From Thiohalorhabdus sp. Cl-TMA (lineage in GTDB: Bacteria; Pseudomonadota; Gammaproteobacteria; Thiohalorhabdales; Thiohalorhabdaceae), in assembly GCF_041821045.1 (NCBI RefSeq), contig NZ_JBGUAW010000008.1, forward strand, positions 212,092 to 276,091: DNA of 64,000 nucleotides. The letters are read 5' to 3'. The position numbers and the translations under genes are program-made. The notes beneath the pieces were generated by a model, which saw nothing but the letters and a program-made list of their open reading frames with translations, had not been told where the DNA came from and searched no databases. Below, one piece after another: positions 15,526-25,826 of this stretch (within the stretch, counting starts at the first letter, position 1; every line of letters begins with the position of its first letter).

Positions 15526-17799
15526 CTAGATCTGCGTACCGATGGTGAACTGGAAGCGCTGGAGCTCGTCCCCGGGCTTGGTGACCACGGGCCACGCGTA
15601 GTCGAACCGCAGCGGACCCATCGGGGAGAACCAGCGGAAACCGATGCCCATCGAGGCCCGGAGCTTGTCCGACGTTATGGACTCGTCATCCCCGTAGACC
15701 CATCCGGTATCGGCGAACACCGCCCCGCGAATGCCCCGGGCGGTCTGCGCACCCGGGATGGGGAAGATGAACTCCGTGTTCCCCTGCAGCTTCGTCACAC
15801 CGCCGACCGGGTCGCCGTCCGCGTCCTCCGGCCCGAGACTGTAGGTTTCGAATCCGCGAACGCTCCGGGCGCCGCCCAGGTAGAAGCGCTCATAGAAGGG
15901 CACGGCTTGTCCGTTGTAGCCTTCGAGACGGCCCACCTGGAGCCCCAGCGTGATGGTGGAGGCCGAGAACACCGGGAAATAGACGTGGGACTCCGCCCCC
16001 AGGTTGAAGTAGCGGGTATCCCCGCCGGGGAGCGCCACCTCCGTGCGCAGGATGTTCTTCCAGCCGTCCCGCGGGAAGATGGTGGAGTCGCGCGAATCGT
16101 AGGTCAGCGTGTTCCGCAGCAGGATGTGGTCCTGCCGGCCCAGGAATTCCTCCTCCTGCGAGCCCAGCTCCAAAGTGCCGCTCTTGGTGTCGGTCTGCTC
16201 GAAGGCGAGCCGCAGGCTGTCGCGCCAGTACTCGGAGAGGGGGAAGCCGAGCCGCCCGGCCAGGCCGGCACGGTCCTGGCTGTAGCGGAACAGGGTGAGC
16301 CGGTCGGTATCGCGCTGCGTGTAGTAGACGTCGGCACCCAGGCTTATGCCGTCCACCGTGAAATAGGGCTCCGTGAGCGAGAGGTTGAAGGTCTGGTTAA
16401 CGCCGCCCACGTCGGCCTGAAGGGAAAGCCGCTGCCCGCTCCCGAACAGGTTGTTCTGCTTGATGGAGCTTGTGAACAGCAGCCCCTCGACGTCGGAATA
16501 GCCGACGCCGACGCTGAACTGGCCCGTTGGACGCTCCTTCACCGACAGATTGAGATCCACCGCCTGGTCGGACCCCGGAACGCTGGGGGTCTCCAGGTTC
16601 ACCCCCTCGAAGTAACCGAGCCGGTTGATGCGCTCCTTGGAGCGCTGGATCTTGCTGGTCTGGTAGCGGGCGGACTCCATCTGGCGGAATTCCCGTCGGA
16701 TCACCCGATCCTGGGTGCGGCTGTTGCCCTCGATGCGGATCCTGCGCACCGTGACCCGCCGTCCCGGCGAGACCCGGAAGGCCAGCTCCACCGTATTGGC
16801 CTCCTCGTCCACATCGGGCACAGGCGTGACATTGGCGAAGGCGAATCCTTCATCGCCGATCCGCCGGGAAACGGCCTCCACGGATTTCTGCACCTGGCTC
16901 CGCGAGAAGAGCTCACCCTCCTCCATGGGCACCAGCGGCCATAGCTCCTCCTCGGGCACCACCGTGTTGCCGGTGAAGCTGAGCCCCTTGACCCGGTACT
17001 TGTCGCCCTCGGTGATGTTGATGGTGACGAAGACATGCTGGCGGTTGGGGGAGAGCTGAACCTGGCTGGAGTCGATCTGGAAGTTCAAGTGGCCACGGTC
17101 CATGTAGTAGGAGCGCAGCGACTCCAGATCCCCCATCAGGCGCTGGCGGGCATACTGGTCCTTGCCGGAGAGGAAGGCGAAGGCGGCCGAGTCCGTCAGG
17201 CTGAACTGGTCCTTCAGGAGCTCGTCGCTGAACCGCTGATTGCCCACGATCTCGATCTGGGCGATCTTGGCGGGCTCTCCCTCCTGGATCTTGAACGCGA
17301 TCCGCACCCCGTCCTCGCCAGCCGACTTGGTCTCGGCGTTCACCTGGACGGCGTAGTAGCCCTGGGCGTTGTATTGCCGCTCCAGCTCCAGGGTCGCCCG
17401 GCGCAGCGCCGATCGGGAGAACATCTTGCGGTCCTCCAGACCGAAGGATTTGAAGGCCTTGCGGACCTGCTCCTCCTTGAGCTGTTCCAGGCCCTCGAAG
17501 GTGATCTCCGTGACCACCGGCTTCTCCACCACCTCCACCACCAGGGTGCCATTCTCCCGTAGGAGGCGTACGTCCCGGAAGAAGCCCGTGTCGTAGAGGG
17601 AATGGATGGCCCGCCGCGCCGCCGCGGCGCCCAGCTCGTCACCCACTTCCACCGGCAGGTAGTTGCGCACCGTCCCTTTTTCGATCCGCCCGGTACCGCG
17701 AATCTCGATGGCGTCCACGGTGAATGCCGAAGCCGCCGGGGCCACGAGCACCCCGATCAGGACCACCACCGTACTCACTACTGCCCGTAGGCCGTGCAT
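15526..17799 (-). CDS. bamA: outer membrane protein assembly factor BamA
   Basis: Core of the BAM complex that inserts beta-barrel proteins into the outer membrane. The 757-residue protein has a signal peptide cleaved near ASA-F (residue ~25), five POTRA domains (residues ~26-420, starting FTVDAIEIRGTGRIEKGTV), and the Omp85 barrel. The barrel carries the loop-6 motif ARSVRGFETYSLGP, and the protein ends with an aromatic-rich terminal strand. The ATG overlaps the rseP stop by one base (TAATG). Position after rseP and before skp is the conserved order. Confidence 0.98.
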   Translation of the reverse strand: MHGLRAVVSTVVVLIGVLVAPAASAFTVDAIEIRGTGRIEKGTVRNYLPVEVGDELGAAAARRAIHSLYDTGFFRDVRLLRENGTLVVEVVEKPVVTEITFEGLEQLKEEQVRKAFKSFGLEDRKMFSRSALRRATLELERQYNAQGYYAVQVNAETKSAGEDGVRIAFKIQEGEPAKIAQIEIVGNQRFSDELLKDQFSLTDSAAFAFLSGKDQYARQRLMGDLESLRSYYMDRGHLNFQIDSSQVQLSPNRQHVFVTINITEGDKYRVKGLSFTGNTVVPEEELWPLVPMEEGELFSRSQVQKSVEAVSRRIGDEGFAFANVTPVPDVDEEANTVELAFRVSPGRRVTVRRIRIEGNSRTQDRVIRREFRQMESARYQTSKIQRSKERINRLGYFEGVNLETPSVPGSDQAVDLNLSVKERPTGQFSVGVGYSDVEGLLFTSSIKQNNLFGSGQRLSLQADVGGVNQTFNLSLTEPYFTVDGISLGADVYYTQRDTDRLTLFRYSQDRAGLAGRLGFPLSEYWRDSLRLAFEQTDTKSGTLELGSQEEEFLGRQDHILLRNTLTYDSRDSTIFPRDGWKNILRTEVALPGGDTRYFNLGAESHVYFPVFSASTITLGLQVGRLEGYNGQAVPFYERFYLGGARSVRGFETYSLGPEDADGDPVGGVTKLQGNTEFIFPIPGAQTARGIRGAVFADTGWVYGDDESITSDKLRASMGIGFRWFSPMGPLRFDYAWPVVTKPGDELQRFQFTIGTQI

Positions 17800-19151
17800 T
17801 ATTGGAACAGCCGTTGAATGTCGTTATAGAAAGCGAAGACCATCACCGCGAGCAGCACCATGATTCCGGCCTGCTGCCAGCGGGCCATGGTCTCTTCGTC
17901 CAGGGGCCGGCCGCGCACTCCCTCTATGGCCTGGAACAGCAGGTGCCCGCCGTCCAGCACCGGAATCGGCAGCAGGTTCAGAAAGCCCAGGCTCAGACTG
18001 ATCATGCCCAGGAACCAGAGGAATGGCACCAGCCCGGCTTCCGCGGACTGCCCCGCGAACTGCGCGATCGCGATGGGTCCGCCGAGGTTATCGCTTGAGA
18101 CCGAGCCCGTCACCATGCGGCCGAGCATCTCCACGGTCAGCCACAGCATCTCGCCCGTCTTCTTGATGCCCTCCACGAGGGCGCCGAGGGGACCGTAGCG
18201 CACCGTCACCTGGAGATCCGCCGGCAATGGCCGGGGTCGCATGCCGATCTGGCCGACCTTGCCGGAATCCGGCGTGGATACCGCTTCGGGCATCACCGAA
18301 AGCGTGCGCGTCTGGCCGTCGCGCGCCACCTGCACGGAGAGCTTCTCCCCGGGGCTTTCCCGGACCAGGTCCAGGAAGCGCTGCCAGGAAGCCACGGTTT
18401 CCCCGTTGATGGCCCGAATCCGATCCCCGGCCTGGAGACCCGCCGCGGCGGCCGGCGAATCCGGCACCACCTCGCCAACCACCACTGGCTGGTAGGGCCC
18501 CAGGCCCACCGCTTTGTACAGGAAGTCCGACTGCAGGTTGCCGCCGCCCACCCCCGTCAGATCCAGGCGCGTCTGCCGGCTGGACCCGCCGTCGGCCACG
18601 GTGACTTCAACCAATTCCCGGTCCATGGCGGCCTGCATCAGGGCCACCCGGGCCTCGTTCCAGGACTGGACCGGCTGCCCAGCCACCGAGCGGATCTCCT
18701 CCCCAACCCGCAGCTCCGCCTGTGCGGCGGGGGTGGCGGACGCGACGTATCCGATGCGGGGCGTCAGCCCCTGCACCCCGATCAGATAGACCGCCACGAA
18801 GACCAGAGCGGCGAACAGGAAATTCATCACCGGCCCGGCAGCAGCCACCGCCATGCGCTGCGGAACCGGCTTGCGGTTGAAGGCCCGGTGGGCCTCCTCC
18901 GGGGCCAGGTCCGGCTCTTCCCCCGGCACCTCCCCGGCCATCTTCACGTATCCGCCCAGAGGCAGGGCGGCGAGTACGTACTGGACGCCGTCCTTGCCCT
19001 TGCGGGTAAGCAGCGCGGGGCCGAATCCCACCGAGAACTTGAGCACCTTGATGCCCACCCGGCGCGCGACCCAGAAGTGTCCGTACTCGTGGACCGTGAT
19101 CAGGACCCCGATGGCCACCACGAACATTAGGAGGGTATGGAGGATGTCCAT
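17799..19151 (-). CDS. rseP: RIP zinc metalloprotease RseP
   Basis: Inner-membrane site-2 protease that cleaves RseA to release sigmaE under envelope stress. The 450-residue protein has the zinc motif HEYGH at residues 21-25 within the first membrane segment, two PDZ domains (about 115-300), and the second metal motif NLLPIPVLDGGH before the C-terminal membrane segments. Length and layout match E. coli RseP. A 42-base gap separates it from dxr. Confidence 0.97.
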   Translation of the reverse strand: MDILHTLLMFVVAIGVLITVHEYGHFWVARRVGIKVLKFSVGFGPALLTRKGKDGVQYVLAALPLGGYVKMAGEVPGEEPDLAPEEAHRAFNRKPVPQRMAVAAAGPVMNFLFAALVFVAVYLIGVQGLTPRIGYVASATPAAQAELRVGEEIRSVAGQPVQSWNEARVALMQAAMDRELVEVTVADGGSSRQTRLDLTGVGGGNLQSDFLYKAVGLGPYQPVVVGEVVPDSPAAAAGLQAGDRIRAINGETVASWQRFLDLVRESPGEKLSVQVARDGQTRTLSVMPEAVSTPDSGKVGQIGMRPRPLPADLQVTVRYGPLGALVEGIKKTGEMLWLTVEMLGRMVTGSVSSDNLGGPIAIAQFAGQSAEAGLVPFLWFLGMISLSLGFLNLLPIPVLDGGHLLFQAIEGVRGRPLDEETMARWQQAGIMVLLAVMVFAFYNDIQRLFQ

Positions 19152-19193
19152 CCGTGCGGGCCGTCCTTGCTTATTTGCGCTTTACCATCCGGG

Positions 19194-20366
19194 CTACCGA
19201 CCCTCGCGGGCCAGCACGTCCCGGGCGAGGCGCCGGGCCTCCGCGTCGGCGGCTCGTGCCGTGTCCAGGGAGTCGGCGGGCCCCGGACAGGAAGCATCCA
19301 GGGTGGCGGCGATCACCCGGGTGATTCCGGGGAAATCCAGCCGCTCGTCGAGGAAAGCGTCCACGGCGACCTCGTTCGCCGCGTTGAGGATGGCGGGCGC
19401 GGTTCCGCCCACCTGCAGGGCCCGGTAGGCCTGGGCCAGGGCCGGAAACCGCTCGAAATCCGGTGCTTCGAAATGCAGGGCGGCGATGCTCGCCAGATCC
19501 AGGGAGGCTACGCCGCTCTCGACCCGGTCCGGATGGGCCAGGGCGGCCGCGATGGGGGTCCGCATGTCCGGGTGGCCGAGCTGCGCGAGCAGCGAGCCGT
19601 CGAGGTACTCCACCAGGGAGTGGACGATGGACTCCGGATGGACCACCACGGCGATCCGCTCCGGGGGGAGGGCGAAGAGCCAGTGGGCCTCGATGACCTC
19701 CAGGGCCTTGTTCATCATGGTGGCGCTGTCCACGGAGATCTTGCGCCCCATGTCCCAGTTCGGGTGCGCCACCGCCTCTTCGGGGGTAACCGTCGCCAGG
19801 GTATCGGCCGCGCGGGTCCGGAACGGCCCCCCGGAGGCGGTGAGCTGGATGCGTCGCACCCCGTCTATGTTCCCGTTTTCCGGGAAAACCTGGAAGATGG
19901 CGTTGTGCTCGCTGTCCACCGGGATGATGGTGGCGCCGGCGCGGCGCGCCTCGTCCATGAACAGGGCGCCGGCCATCACCAGGCATTCCTTGTTGGCTAG
20001 GAGCACCCGCTTACCGGCACGCACCGCCGCGAGTGTCGGCTCCAGCCCGGCGGCCCCCACGATGCCGCCCACCACTTGATCGGCCTCCGGGTGGGCGGCC
20101 ACCTCGCACATGGCCGCATCCCCCCAGCGGACCTCGATCCCGCCAACCCCCTCCTCCTCGAGACGGGAGGCCAGATTACGGGCGGCCTCCTCCTCTCGCA
20201 GGACCACGTAGCGCGGCCGATGGCGCCGGCAGGGCTCCAGCAGCGCCTCCCCGCTCCGGTTGGCCGCCAGGGCCAGCACCTCGTACTGCCCGGGGTTCCG
20301 GGCCAGCACGTCCAGGGTGCTGGTACCGATGGAGCCGGTGGCCCCGAGGACGACGATGCGCCTCAT
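19194..20366 (-). CDS. dxr: 1-deoxy-D-xylulose 5-phosphate reductoisomerase
   Basis: Second enzyme of the MEP isoprenoid pathway, converting DXP to MEP with NADPH. The 390-residue protein starts MRRIVVLGATGSIGTSTLDV and has LLANKECLVMAG, the metal-binding PVDSEHNAIFQ, and SGGPFR. The ATG at 20366 overlaps the cdsA stop (ATGA), so the longer in-frame start at 20387 is not used. Its product pathway feeds UppS, encoded three genes upstream. Confidence 0.97.
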   Translation of the reverse strand: MRRIVVLGATGSIGTSTLDVLARNPGQYEVLALAANRSGEALLEPCRRHRPRYVVLREEEAARNLASRLEEEGVGGIEVRWGDAAMCEVAAHPEADQVVGGIVGAAGLEPTLAAVRAGKRVLLANKECLVMAGALFMDEARRAGATIIPVDSEHNAIFQVFPENGNIDGVRRIQLTASGGPFRTRAADTLATVTPEEAVAHPNWDMGRKISVDSATMMNKALEVIEAHWLFALPPERIAVVVHPESIVHSLVEYLDGSLLAQLGHPDMRTPIAAALAHPDRVESGVASLDLASIAALHFEAPDFERFPALAQAYRALQVGGTAPAILNAANEVAVDAFLDERLDFPGITRVIAATLDASCPGPADSLDTARAADAEARRLARDVLAREGR

Positions 20367-21178
20367 ACCCCCAGTCCCCAAAGGCACAGCGCAAACACCG
20401 GCACGCCGGCCGTCAGGCTATCGATCCTATCCAGAAGCCCGCCATGGCCCGGCAGCCATTGCCCGGAATCCTTCATCCCGGCACGGCGCTTGAACATGGA
20501 CTCCAGCAGGTCGCCCACCTGGCCGATCAACGCCACCAGCACCGCCACCCCCGCGAGGAGCCCCGGAGCCGGGCCCGCCAGGGGGGACTTCCAGGCAAGG
20601 AGGCCACCGGCCGCGGCGGCCAGCGCCATCCCGCCCACGAGGCCCTCCCAGGATTTGCCGGGGCTGATATGCGGTGCCAGCTTGCGATTGCCCCAAGCCT
20701 TGCCCACCGCATAGGCACCAATATCCGCCGTCCAGATCACCACCAGCACCGCCAGCCCCTGCCAGGGATCCGTCTGCACCAGGTGCACCAGCAGGGCCAT
20801 GGCGGGCGGCAGGGTAACCAATCCGGCCAAAGCGTTGGGGGAGCGATACACCGGCTCATCGGTCTGCGGCCGGAAGACGGGGACCTCGGCGGCTACCAGG
20901 AGCCACCAGAGGCCCGCCCCCAGGGCCACCCCGACCGGATCCAGCAGGGTCAGGATGTAAGTGGCCCCGCCCATGAGGGCGGCGTAGAGGTAGCGCCCCC
21001 TGCCGTGGATATGGATCAAGCTCGCCCATTCCAGGCCGCCGACAAGCGCCAGGGCGACGCCGAGTGCAAGGATTCCTTGGGGGGGAAGATAGAAAAGCCC
21101 CGCCAGGATCAGTGCAATCAGGACGAGGGCGGTAAGGGTTCGGGATCTAATTGCCTGTGAGCGCGTTGGCTTGTTCAC
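20363..21178 (-). CDS. cdsA: phosphatidate cytidylyltransferase
   Basis: Makes CDP-diacylglycerol from phosphatidate and CTP, the branch point for all phospholipids. The 271-residue integral membrane protein has about seven or eight hydrophobic segments, and near the C-terminus the family signature with SPGKSWEG and DLLESMFKRRAGMKDSG. The likely GTG start at 21178 overlaps uppS by 32 bases and has no good ribosome site, so the exact start is uncertain. Confidence 0.95.
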   Translation of the reverse strand: MNKPTRSQAIRSRTLTALVLIALILAGLFYLPPQGILALGVALALVGGLEWASLIHIHGRGRYLYAALMGGATYILTLLDPVGVALGAGLWWLLVAAEVPVFRPQTDEPVYRSPNALAGLVTLPPAMALLVHLVQTDPWQGLAVLVVIWTADIGAYAVGKAWGNRKLAPHISPGKSWEGLVGGMALAAAAGGLLAWKSPLAGPAPGLLAGVAVLVALIGQVGDLLESMFKRRAGMKDSGQWLPGHGGLLDRIDSLTAGVPVFALCLWGLGV

Positions 21179-21902
21179 CTGTACGTCCGAAGCGGCGTTG
21201 CCGGTTGCTGAAGCTTTTGAAGGCCTCCTGTAGCGCCTGCTCGTCGAAGTCGGGCCACAGGGTGGGCGTGAAGTACAGCTCGGTGTAGGCCAGCTGCCAG
21301 ATCAGAAAATTGCTGATGCGCTGCTCTCCGCCCGTCCGGATGAACAAATCCGGCTCGGGCAGGCTCGCCAGGGCGAGGCGGGAACGGATGCCCTCTTCCG
21401 TGATCTCGGCGGGATCCAGCCGCCCTTCAGCGGCTTCCCGGGCCAGCTGCCGGGTGGCCTGCGTCAGGTCCCAGCGGCCGCCGTAATTGGCGGCGATGTT
21501 GAGGGTCATGCGGTCGCCGTCGGCGGTGGCCTGCTCTGCCCGCTCGATCAGCCGCCGCAGATTGTCCCCCAAACCCTCCCGGTCGCCAATCACCTGGAGG
21601 CGGACGCCGTTGCGGTGCAAGCCATCCACCTCGCGCTCCAGCACGAACCGGAACAGCCCCATCAGGGCGCTGACCTCGCTGGCCGGACGGCGCCAATTCT
21701 CGGAGGAGAAGGCGAACAGGGTAAGGGCCTCCACCCCGGCCTCTCCGCAACCGCGGACAATGGCACGCACCGACTCCAGACCCCGGCGATGTCCTTCCAC
21801 GCGCGGCAAGCGCCGCTGCTTGGCCCAACGACCATTGCCGTCCATCACCACGCTGACATGGCGGGGGATGCGAAGGGCCGTTTCCCCCTGCTCGTGCGTC
21901 AA
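21147..21902 (-). CDS. uppS: undecaprenyl diphosphate synthase
   Basis: cis-Prenyltransferase that makes the C55 carrier lipid precursor for peptidoglycan and O-antigen. The 251-residue protein has the signature HVSVVMDGNGRWAKQR near its N-terminus, LTLFAFSSENWRRP, and the C-terminal DLFIRTGGEQRISNFLIWQLAYTE in two adjoining parts. The TTG at 21902 is chosen because GGAGGTG lies seven bases upstream and the frr stop is four bases away; the longer reading from 21950 would run back into frr. Gene order frr-uppS-cdsA is conserved. Confidence 0.96.
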   Translation of the reverse strand: MTHEQGETALRIPRHVSVVMDGNGRWAKQRRLPRVEGHRRGLESVRAIVRGCGEAGVEALTLFAFSSENWRRPASEVSALMGLFRFVLEREVDGLHRNGVRLQVIGDREGLGDNLRRLIERAEQATADGDRMTLNIAANYGGRWDLTQATRQLAREAAEGRLDPAEITEEGIRSRLALASLPEPDLFIRTGGEQRISNFLIWQLAYTELYFTPTLWPDFDEQALQEAFKSFSNRQRRFGRTGEQANALTGN

Positions 21903-21906
21903 CGGG

Positions 21907-23213
<1,307 letters not shown>

Positions 23214-23870
23214 TTACTCCCCGAGCTGTTCTTTCACTTCCTCGGCGAAATCCTTCTGCTCCACCTCGATGCCTTCGCCCACCTCAAACCGCTCGAAGCG
23301 GCGGATGCGGATATTCTCCCCCAGCTTGGCCACCACTTCCTTGGTGTGCTCGCCCACGGTCTTGTCGGGGTCCTTCACGAAGGGCTGATCGAGCAGGGTA
23401 ATGGCGGAGAGGTTCTTGTTGAGCTTGCCCTCGAGGATCTGTTCCACCACGTGGTCGGGCTTGCCGGCCACGGTCTCCTCGGACTGGCTCTTGATGAGGG
23501 CCTTCTCCTCCTCGACCCGCTCCTCGGGGATGTCCTCGCGGCGCACGTATTCGGGATTGGAGGCGGCCACGTGCATGGCGATGTCCCGGGCGAAAGCCTG
23601 GAAGTCGTCGTTCTTGCCGACGAAGTCGGTTTCGCAGTTCACCTCCAGGAGCACGCCGATCTGGCCGTTACCGTGAATATAGGAGGTGACCACGCCCTCG
23701 GCGGCGGTGCGGCCCGCCTTCTTCTCGGCCTGGGCGAGCCCCTTCTGCTTGAGGATCTCCATGGCCTTTTCCATGTCACCCTCGGCCTCGGTGAGGCACT
23801 TCTTGCACTCCATCATGCCGGCGCCGGTGCGCTCGCGGAGGGTCTTCACGTCCTGCGCGCTGATACTCAT
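23214..23870 (-). CDS. tsf: elongation factor Ts, short form
   Basis: Nucleotide exchange factor for EF-Tu. The 218-residue protein has the N-terminal UBA-like domain (LRERTGAGMMECKKCL), the EF-Tu-contacting motif CETDFVGKNDDF, and one core domain. It is about 65 residues shorter than the E. coli protein (283) and appears to lack the second core subdomain and coiled-coil insertion, resembling the short Thermus-type layout. No frameshift is evident; the C-terminus ends cleanly. Lies between rpsB and pyrH as usual. Confidence 0.95.
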   Translation of the reverse strand: MSISAQDVKTLRERTGAGMMECKKCLTEAEGDMEKAMEILKQKGLAQAEKKAGRTAAEGVVTSYIHGNGQIGVLLEVNCETDFVGKNDDFQAFARDIAMHVAASNPEYVRREDIPEERVEEEKALIKSQSEETVAGKPDHVVEQILEGKLNKNLSAITLLDQPFVKDPDKTVGEHTKEVVAKLGENIRIRRFERFEVGEGIEVEQKDFAEEVKEQLGE

Positions 23871-23933
23871 AACCCTACTGTACTCCCTGCAATCCGGTTG
23901 ATCTCTGCCGGGCCTTCACGGGCCCTTTGAGAC

Positions 23934-23965
23934 GGCCAAAGCCGCCGGCGGACCGGCGGCTGGCC
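23934..23965. other. hairpin between rpsB and tsf
   Basis: AGCCGCCGG and CCGGCGGCT form a perfect 9-bp stem with a 4-base loop. Flanking GGCC pairs extend it past a 2-base bulge. No T-tract follows on the minus strand, so it may be an attenuator or mRNA-processing element rather than a full terminator. A second small GGGCC/GGCCC hairpin lies just beyond, near 23910-23925. Confidence 0.5.
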
Positions 23966-23986
23966 ATGCGATTCCCGAAGTCGGGC

Positions 23987-24757
23987 TCAGGAAGAGGCCC
24001 CGGCGTCGTCGTCGGTCACCTCGACCATCTCCTCGTCACCCGACACCGTGGAGGTCATCTCCACCTCGCGCTCCTGACGGCCCTCGAGGATGGCGTCGGC
24101 GGCGGCAGTCACATAAAGCTTGATGGCCCGCACAGCGTCGTCGTTACCGGGGATGATGTAGTCCGCCTGCGACGGGTTCACGTTGGTGTCCGCAACGGCC
24201 ACTACCGGAATGCCCAGCTTCTTGGCCTCGGCCACGGCAATGCCCTCGCGCTCCATGTCGATCACGAACAGCACGTCCGGCACGCCGTTCATGTCCTTGA
24301 TACCGCCCAGGCTTCGCTCCAGCTTGGTGCGCTCGCGCTCCAGCAGCAGGGATTCCTTCTTGGGCAGCATCTCGAAGGTGCCGTCCTCCGCCATGCGCTC
24401 GATGTCCTTGAGGCGGCGGATGGAATTGCGGATGGTCTGCCAGTTGGTGAGCATGCCGCCGGGCCAGCGATGGTTCACGTAGTACATGCCGCAGCGCTGG
24501 GACTGCTCGGCCACCACGTCACGCGCCTGGCTCTTGGTACCCACGAAAAGCACCTTGCCGCCGTTATGGGAGAGGTCCCGCAGGAAGGTCATGGCCTGCT
24601 GGAACAGCGGTACGGTCTTCTCGAGGTTGATGATGTGGATCTTCTTGCGGGCGCCGAAGATGTAGGGGCCCATCTTGGGGTGCCAACGGCTGGTCCGGTG
24701 TCCGAAATGGACGCCGGCTTCCAGCATTTCCCGCATGGAAACGTATTGTGCCGCCAT
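23987..24757 (-). CDS. rpsB: 30S ribosomal protein S2
   Basis: Small-subunit ribosomal protein S2. The 256-residue protein has the family signatures [34 protein letters not shown] and the C-terminal [13 protein letters not shown]. An acidic tail ([14 protein letters not shown]) ends it. The ATG at 24757 follows CAGGAGCT at normal spacing; 14 further in-frame residues upstream are not used. First gene of the long minus-strand block, with its own promoter and structured leader. Confidence 0.98.
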   Translation of the reverse strand: MAAQYVSMREMLEAGVHFGHRTSRWHPKMGPYIFGARKKIHIINLEKTVPLFQQAMTFLRDLSHNGGKVLFVGTKSQARDVVAEQSQRCGMYYVNHRWPGGMLTNWQTIRNSIRRLKDIERMAEDGTFEMLPKKESLLLERERTKLERSLGGIKDMNGVPDVLFVIDMEREGIAVAEAKKLGIPVVAVADTNVNPSQADYIIPGNDDAVRAIKLYVTAAADAILEGRQEREVEMTSTVSGDEEMVEVTDDDAGASS

Positions 24758-24796
24758 GGAATAGCTCCTGATGGGGGTTGAGCCTCCGCCCGCCCG

Positions 24797-24848
24797 CATC
24801 CGGTCACCCCGCCTACCTGGAGCGGCAAGCGGGGCACCCCACCGGATG
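24797..24848 (-). promoter_or_regulatory. structured rpsB leader, candidate S2 autoregulatory element
   Basis: Within the ~140-nt untranslated leader of rpsB, CATCCGGT (24797-24804) pairs with ACCGGATG (24841-24848). Inside it CCCCGC (24807-24812) pairs with GCGGGG (24829-24834), leaving a ~16-nt apical loop. S2 autoregulates rpsB-tsf through a leader RNA in other Proteobacteria. Whether this fold is that element is inference. Confidence 0.45.
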
Positions 24849-24903
24849 TGACGGCGGACGTGCGTTTTTGCGCCGATTCGAACCGACGCGCGGTAAAGGC
24901 GGT

Positions 24904-24932
24904 TTTATACCACCCACGGCCTTTTACGGCAA
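24904..24932 (-). promoter_or_regulatory. sigma70 promoter of rpsB-tsf block
   Basis: On the minus strand TTGCCG (24932-24927) and TATAAA (24909-24904) are separated by exactly 17 bp. The start of transcription would be near 24897, leaving a ~140-nt leader before rpsB. Confidence 0.75.
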
Positions 24933-25030
24933 TCGAGCCGTTCGTTGGGGTACGGTCCCCGATTACGTTAGGATAGCCCACTTTTCCGGGCCCGGACCAA
25001 CCCCGGGTTGGACCGCAACCATAGGCGAGG

Positions 25031-25765
25031 ATGCCGGTGCGCTTCGAGCAGACCCTTCTCGAGGGAAATCTGATACGCCGCTACAAGCGGTTCATGGCGG
25101 ACGTGGAGCTGCCAGACGGCTCGGTGGTTACGGCCCACTGCGCCAATTCGGGCTCCATGGCCACCTGCAAGGACCCGGGCCAGCCCGTGCTGCTGCTCCC
25201 CACGGACTCGCCCAAGCGCAAGCTCAAATACACCTGGGAGCTGTACCACAGCGGCAGCTGCTGGGTGGGGGTCAATACCCACCGCCCCAACGCCCTGGTG
25301 GCCGAGGCCATCGCCGCCGGAAGCGTTCCCGAGCTGGCCGGCTACGCGGGCATGCGCCGGGAGGTGAAGTACGGCCGTAACAGCCGCATTGACATCCTCC
25401 TCGAGGATCCCGATAAGGGCCCCTGCCACGTGGAGGTGAAGAACTGCACCCTGCTGGCTCCGGACGGGATGGTGCGCTTTCCCGACGCGGTGACGGAGCG
25501 CGGCCGCAAGCACCTAGACGAGCTGATGGAGCTGGCGGCGGAAGGCGGGCGCGCGGTCATGTTCTTCCTGGTCAACCGGACTGACGGAAAAGGGTTCGGT
25601 CCCGCGGATCATATCGATCCGGACTACGGCAAGCGGCTTCGCGAGGCGGCGGAGGCCGGCGTGGAGCTGCTGGCCTATCGCACGAGCATCACGCCCGAGG
25701 GCATGGAGGTCGGCACCCCCGAGGCCGTCGATTTGCGGCCCGCACACGAGCTGTCCCCCTCTTAG
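25031..25765 (+). CDS. sfsA: sugar fermentation stimulation protein SfsA
   Basis: The 244-residue protein matches SfsA along its length. It has an N-terminal OB-like part (DVELPDGSVVTAHCANSGSM) and a C-terminal nuclease-like fold with SRIDILLED, HVEVKNCTLL and RGRKHLDEL, whose D and E-x-K residues resemble a PD-(D/E)XK site. E. coli SfsA was described as a DNA-binding protein affecting maltose genes; its molecular role is not settled. Transcribed divergently from rpsB. Confidence 0.93.
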   Translation: MPVRFEQTLLEGNLIRRYKRFMADVELPDGSVVTAHCANSGSMATCKDPGQPVLLLPTDSPKRKLKYTWELYHSGSCWVGVNTHRPNALVAEAIAAGSVPELAGYAGMRREVKYGRNSRIDILLEDPDKGPCHVEVKNCTLLAPDGMVRFPDAVTERGRKHLDELMELAAEGGRAVMFFLVNRTDGKGFGPADHIDPDYGKRLREAAEAGVELLAYRTSITPEGMEVGTPEAVDLRPAHELSPS

Positions 25766-25777
25766 GCGGTTTACCCC

Positions 25778-25783
25778 TATAAT
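25778..25783 (+). promoter_or_regulatory. putative -10 box for map
   Basis: A perfect TATAAT lies 44 bases before the map start, just past the sfsA stop. No recognisable -35 is seen 16-18 bp upstream, so this is weak. Confidence 0.4.
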
Positions 25784-25826
25784 CCCCCTGTAACGAAACC
25801 CTGAGCCACCCGCTAACGGATCGGTC

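Noticed and set aside
23934..23965. Intrinsic terminator between rpsB and tsf
   Set aside because: The stem is good but no T-tract follows on the transcribed strand, so it is listed only as a hairpin.
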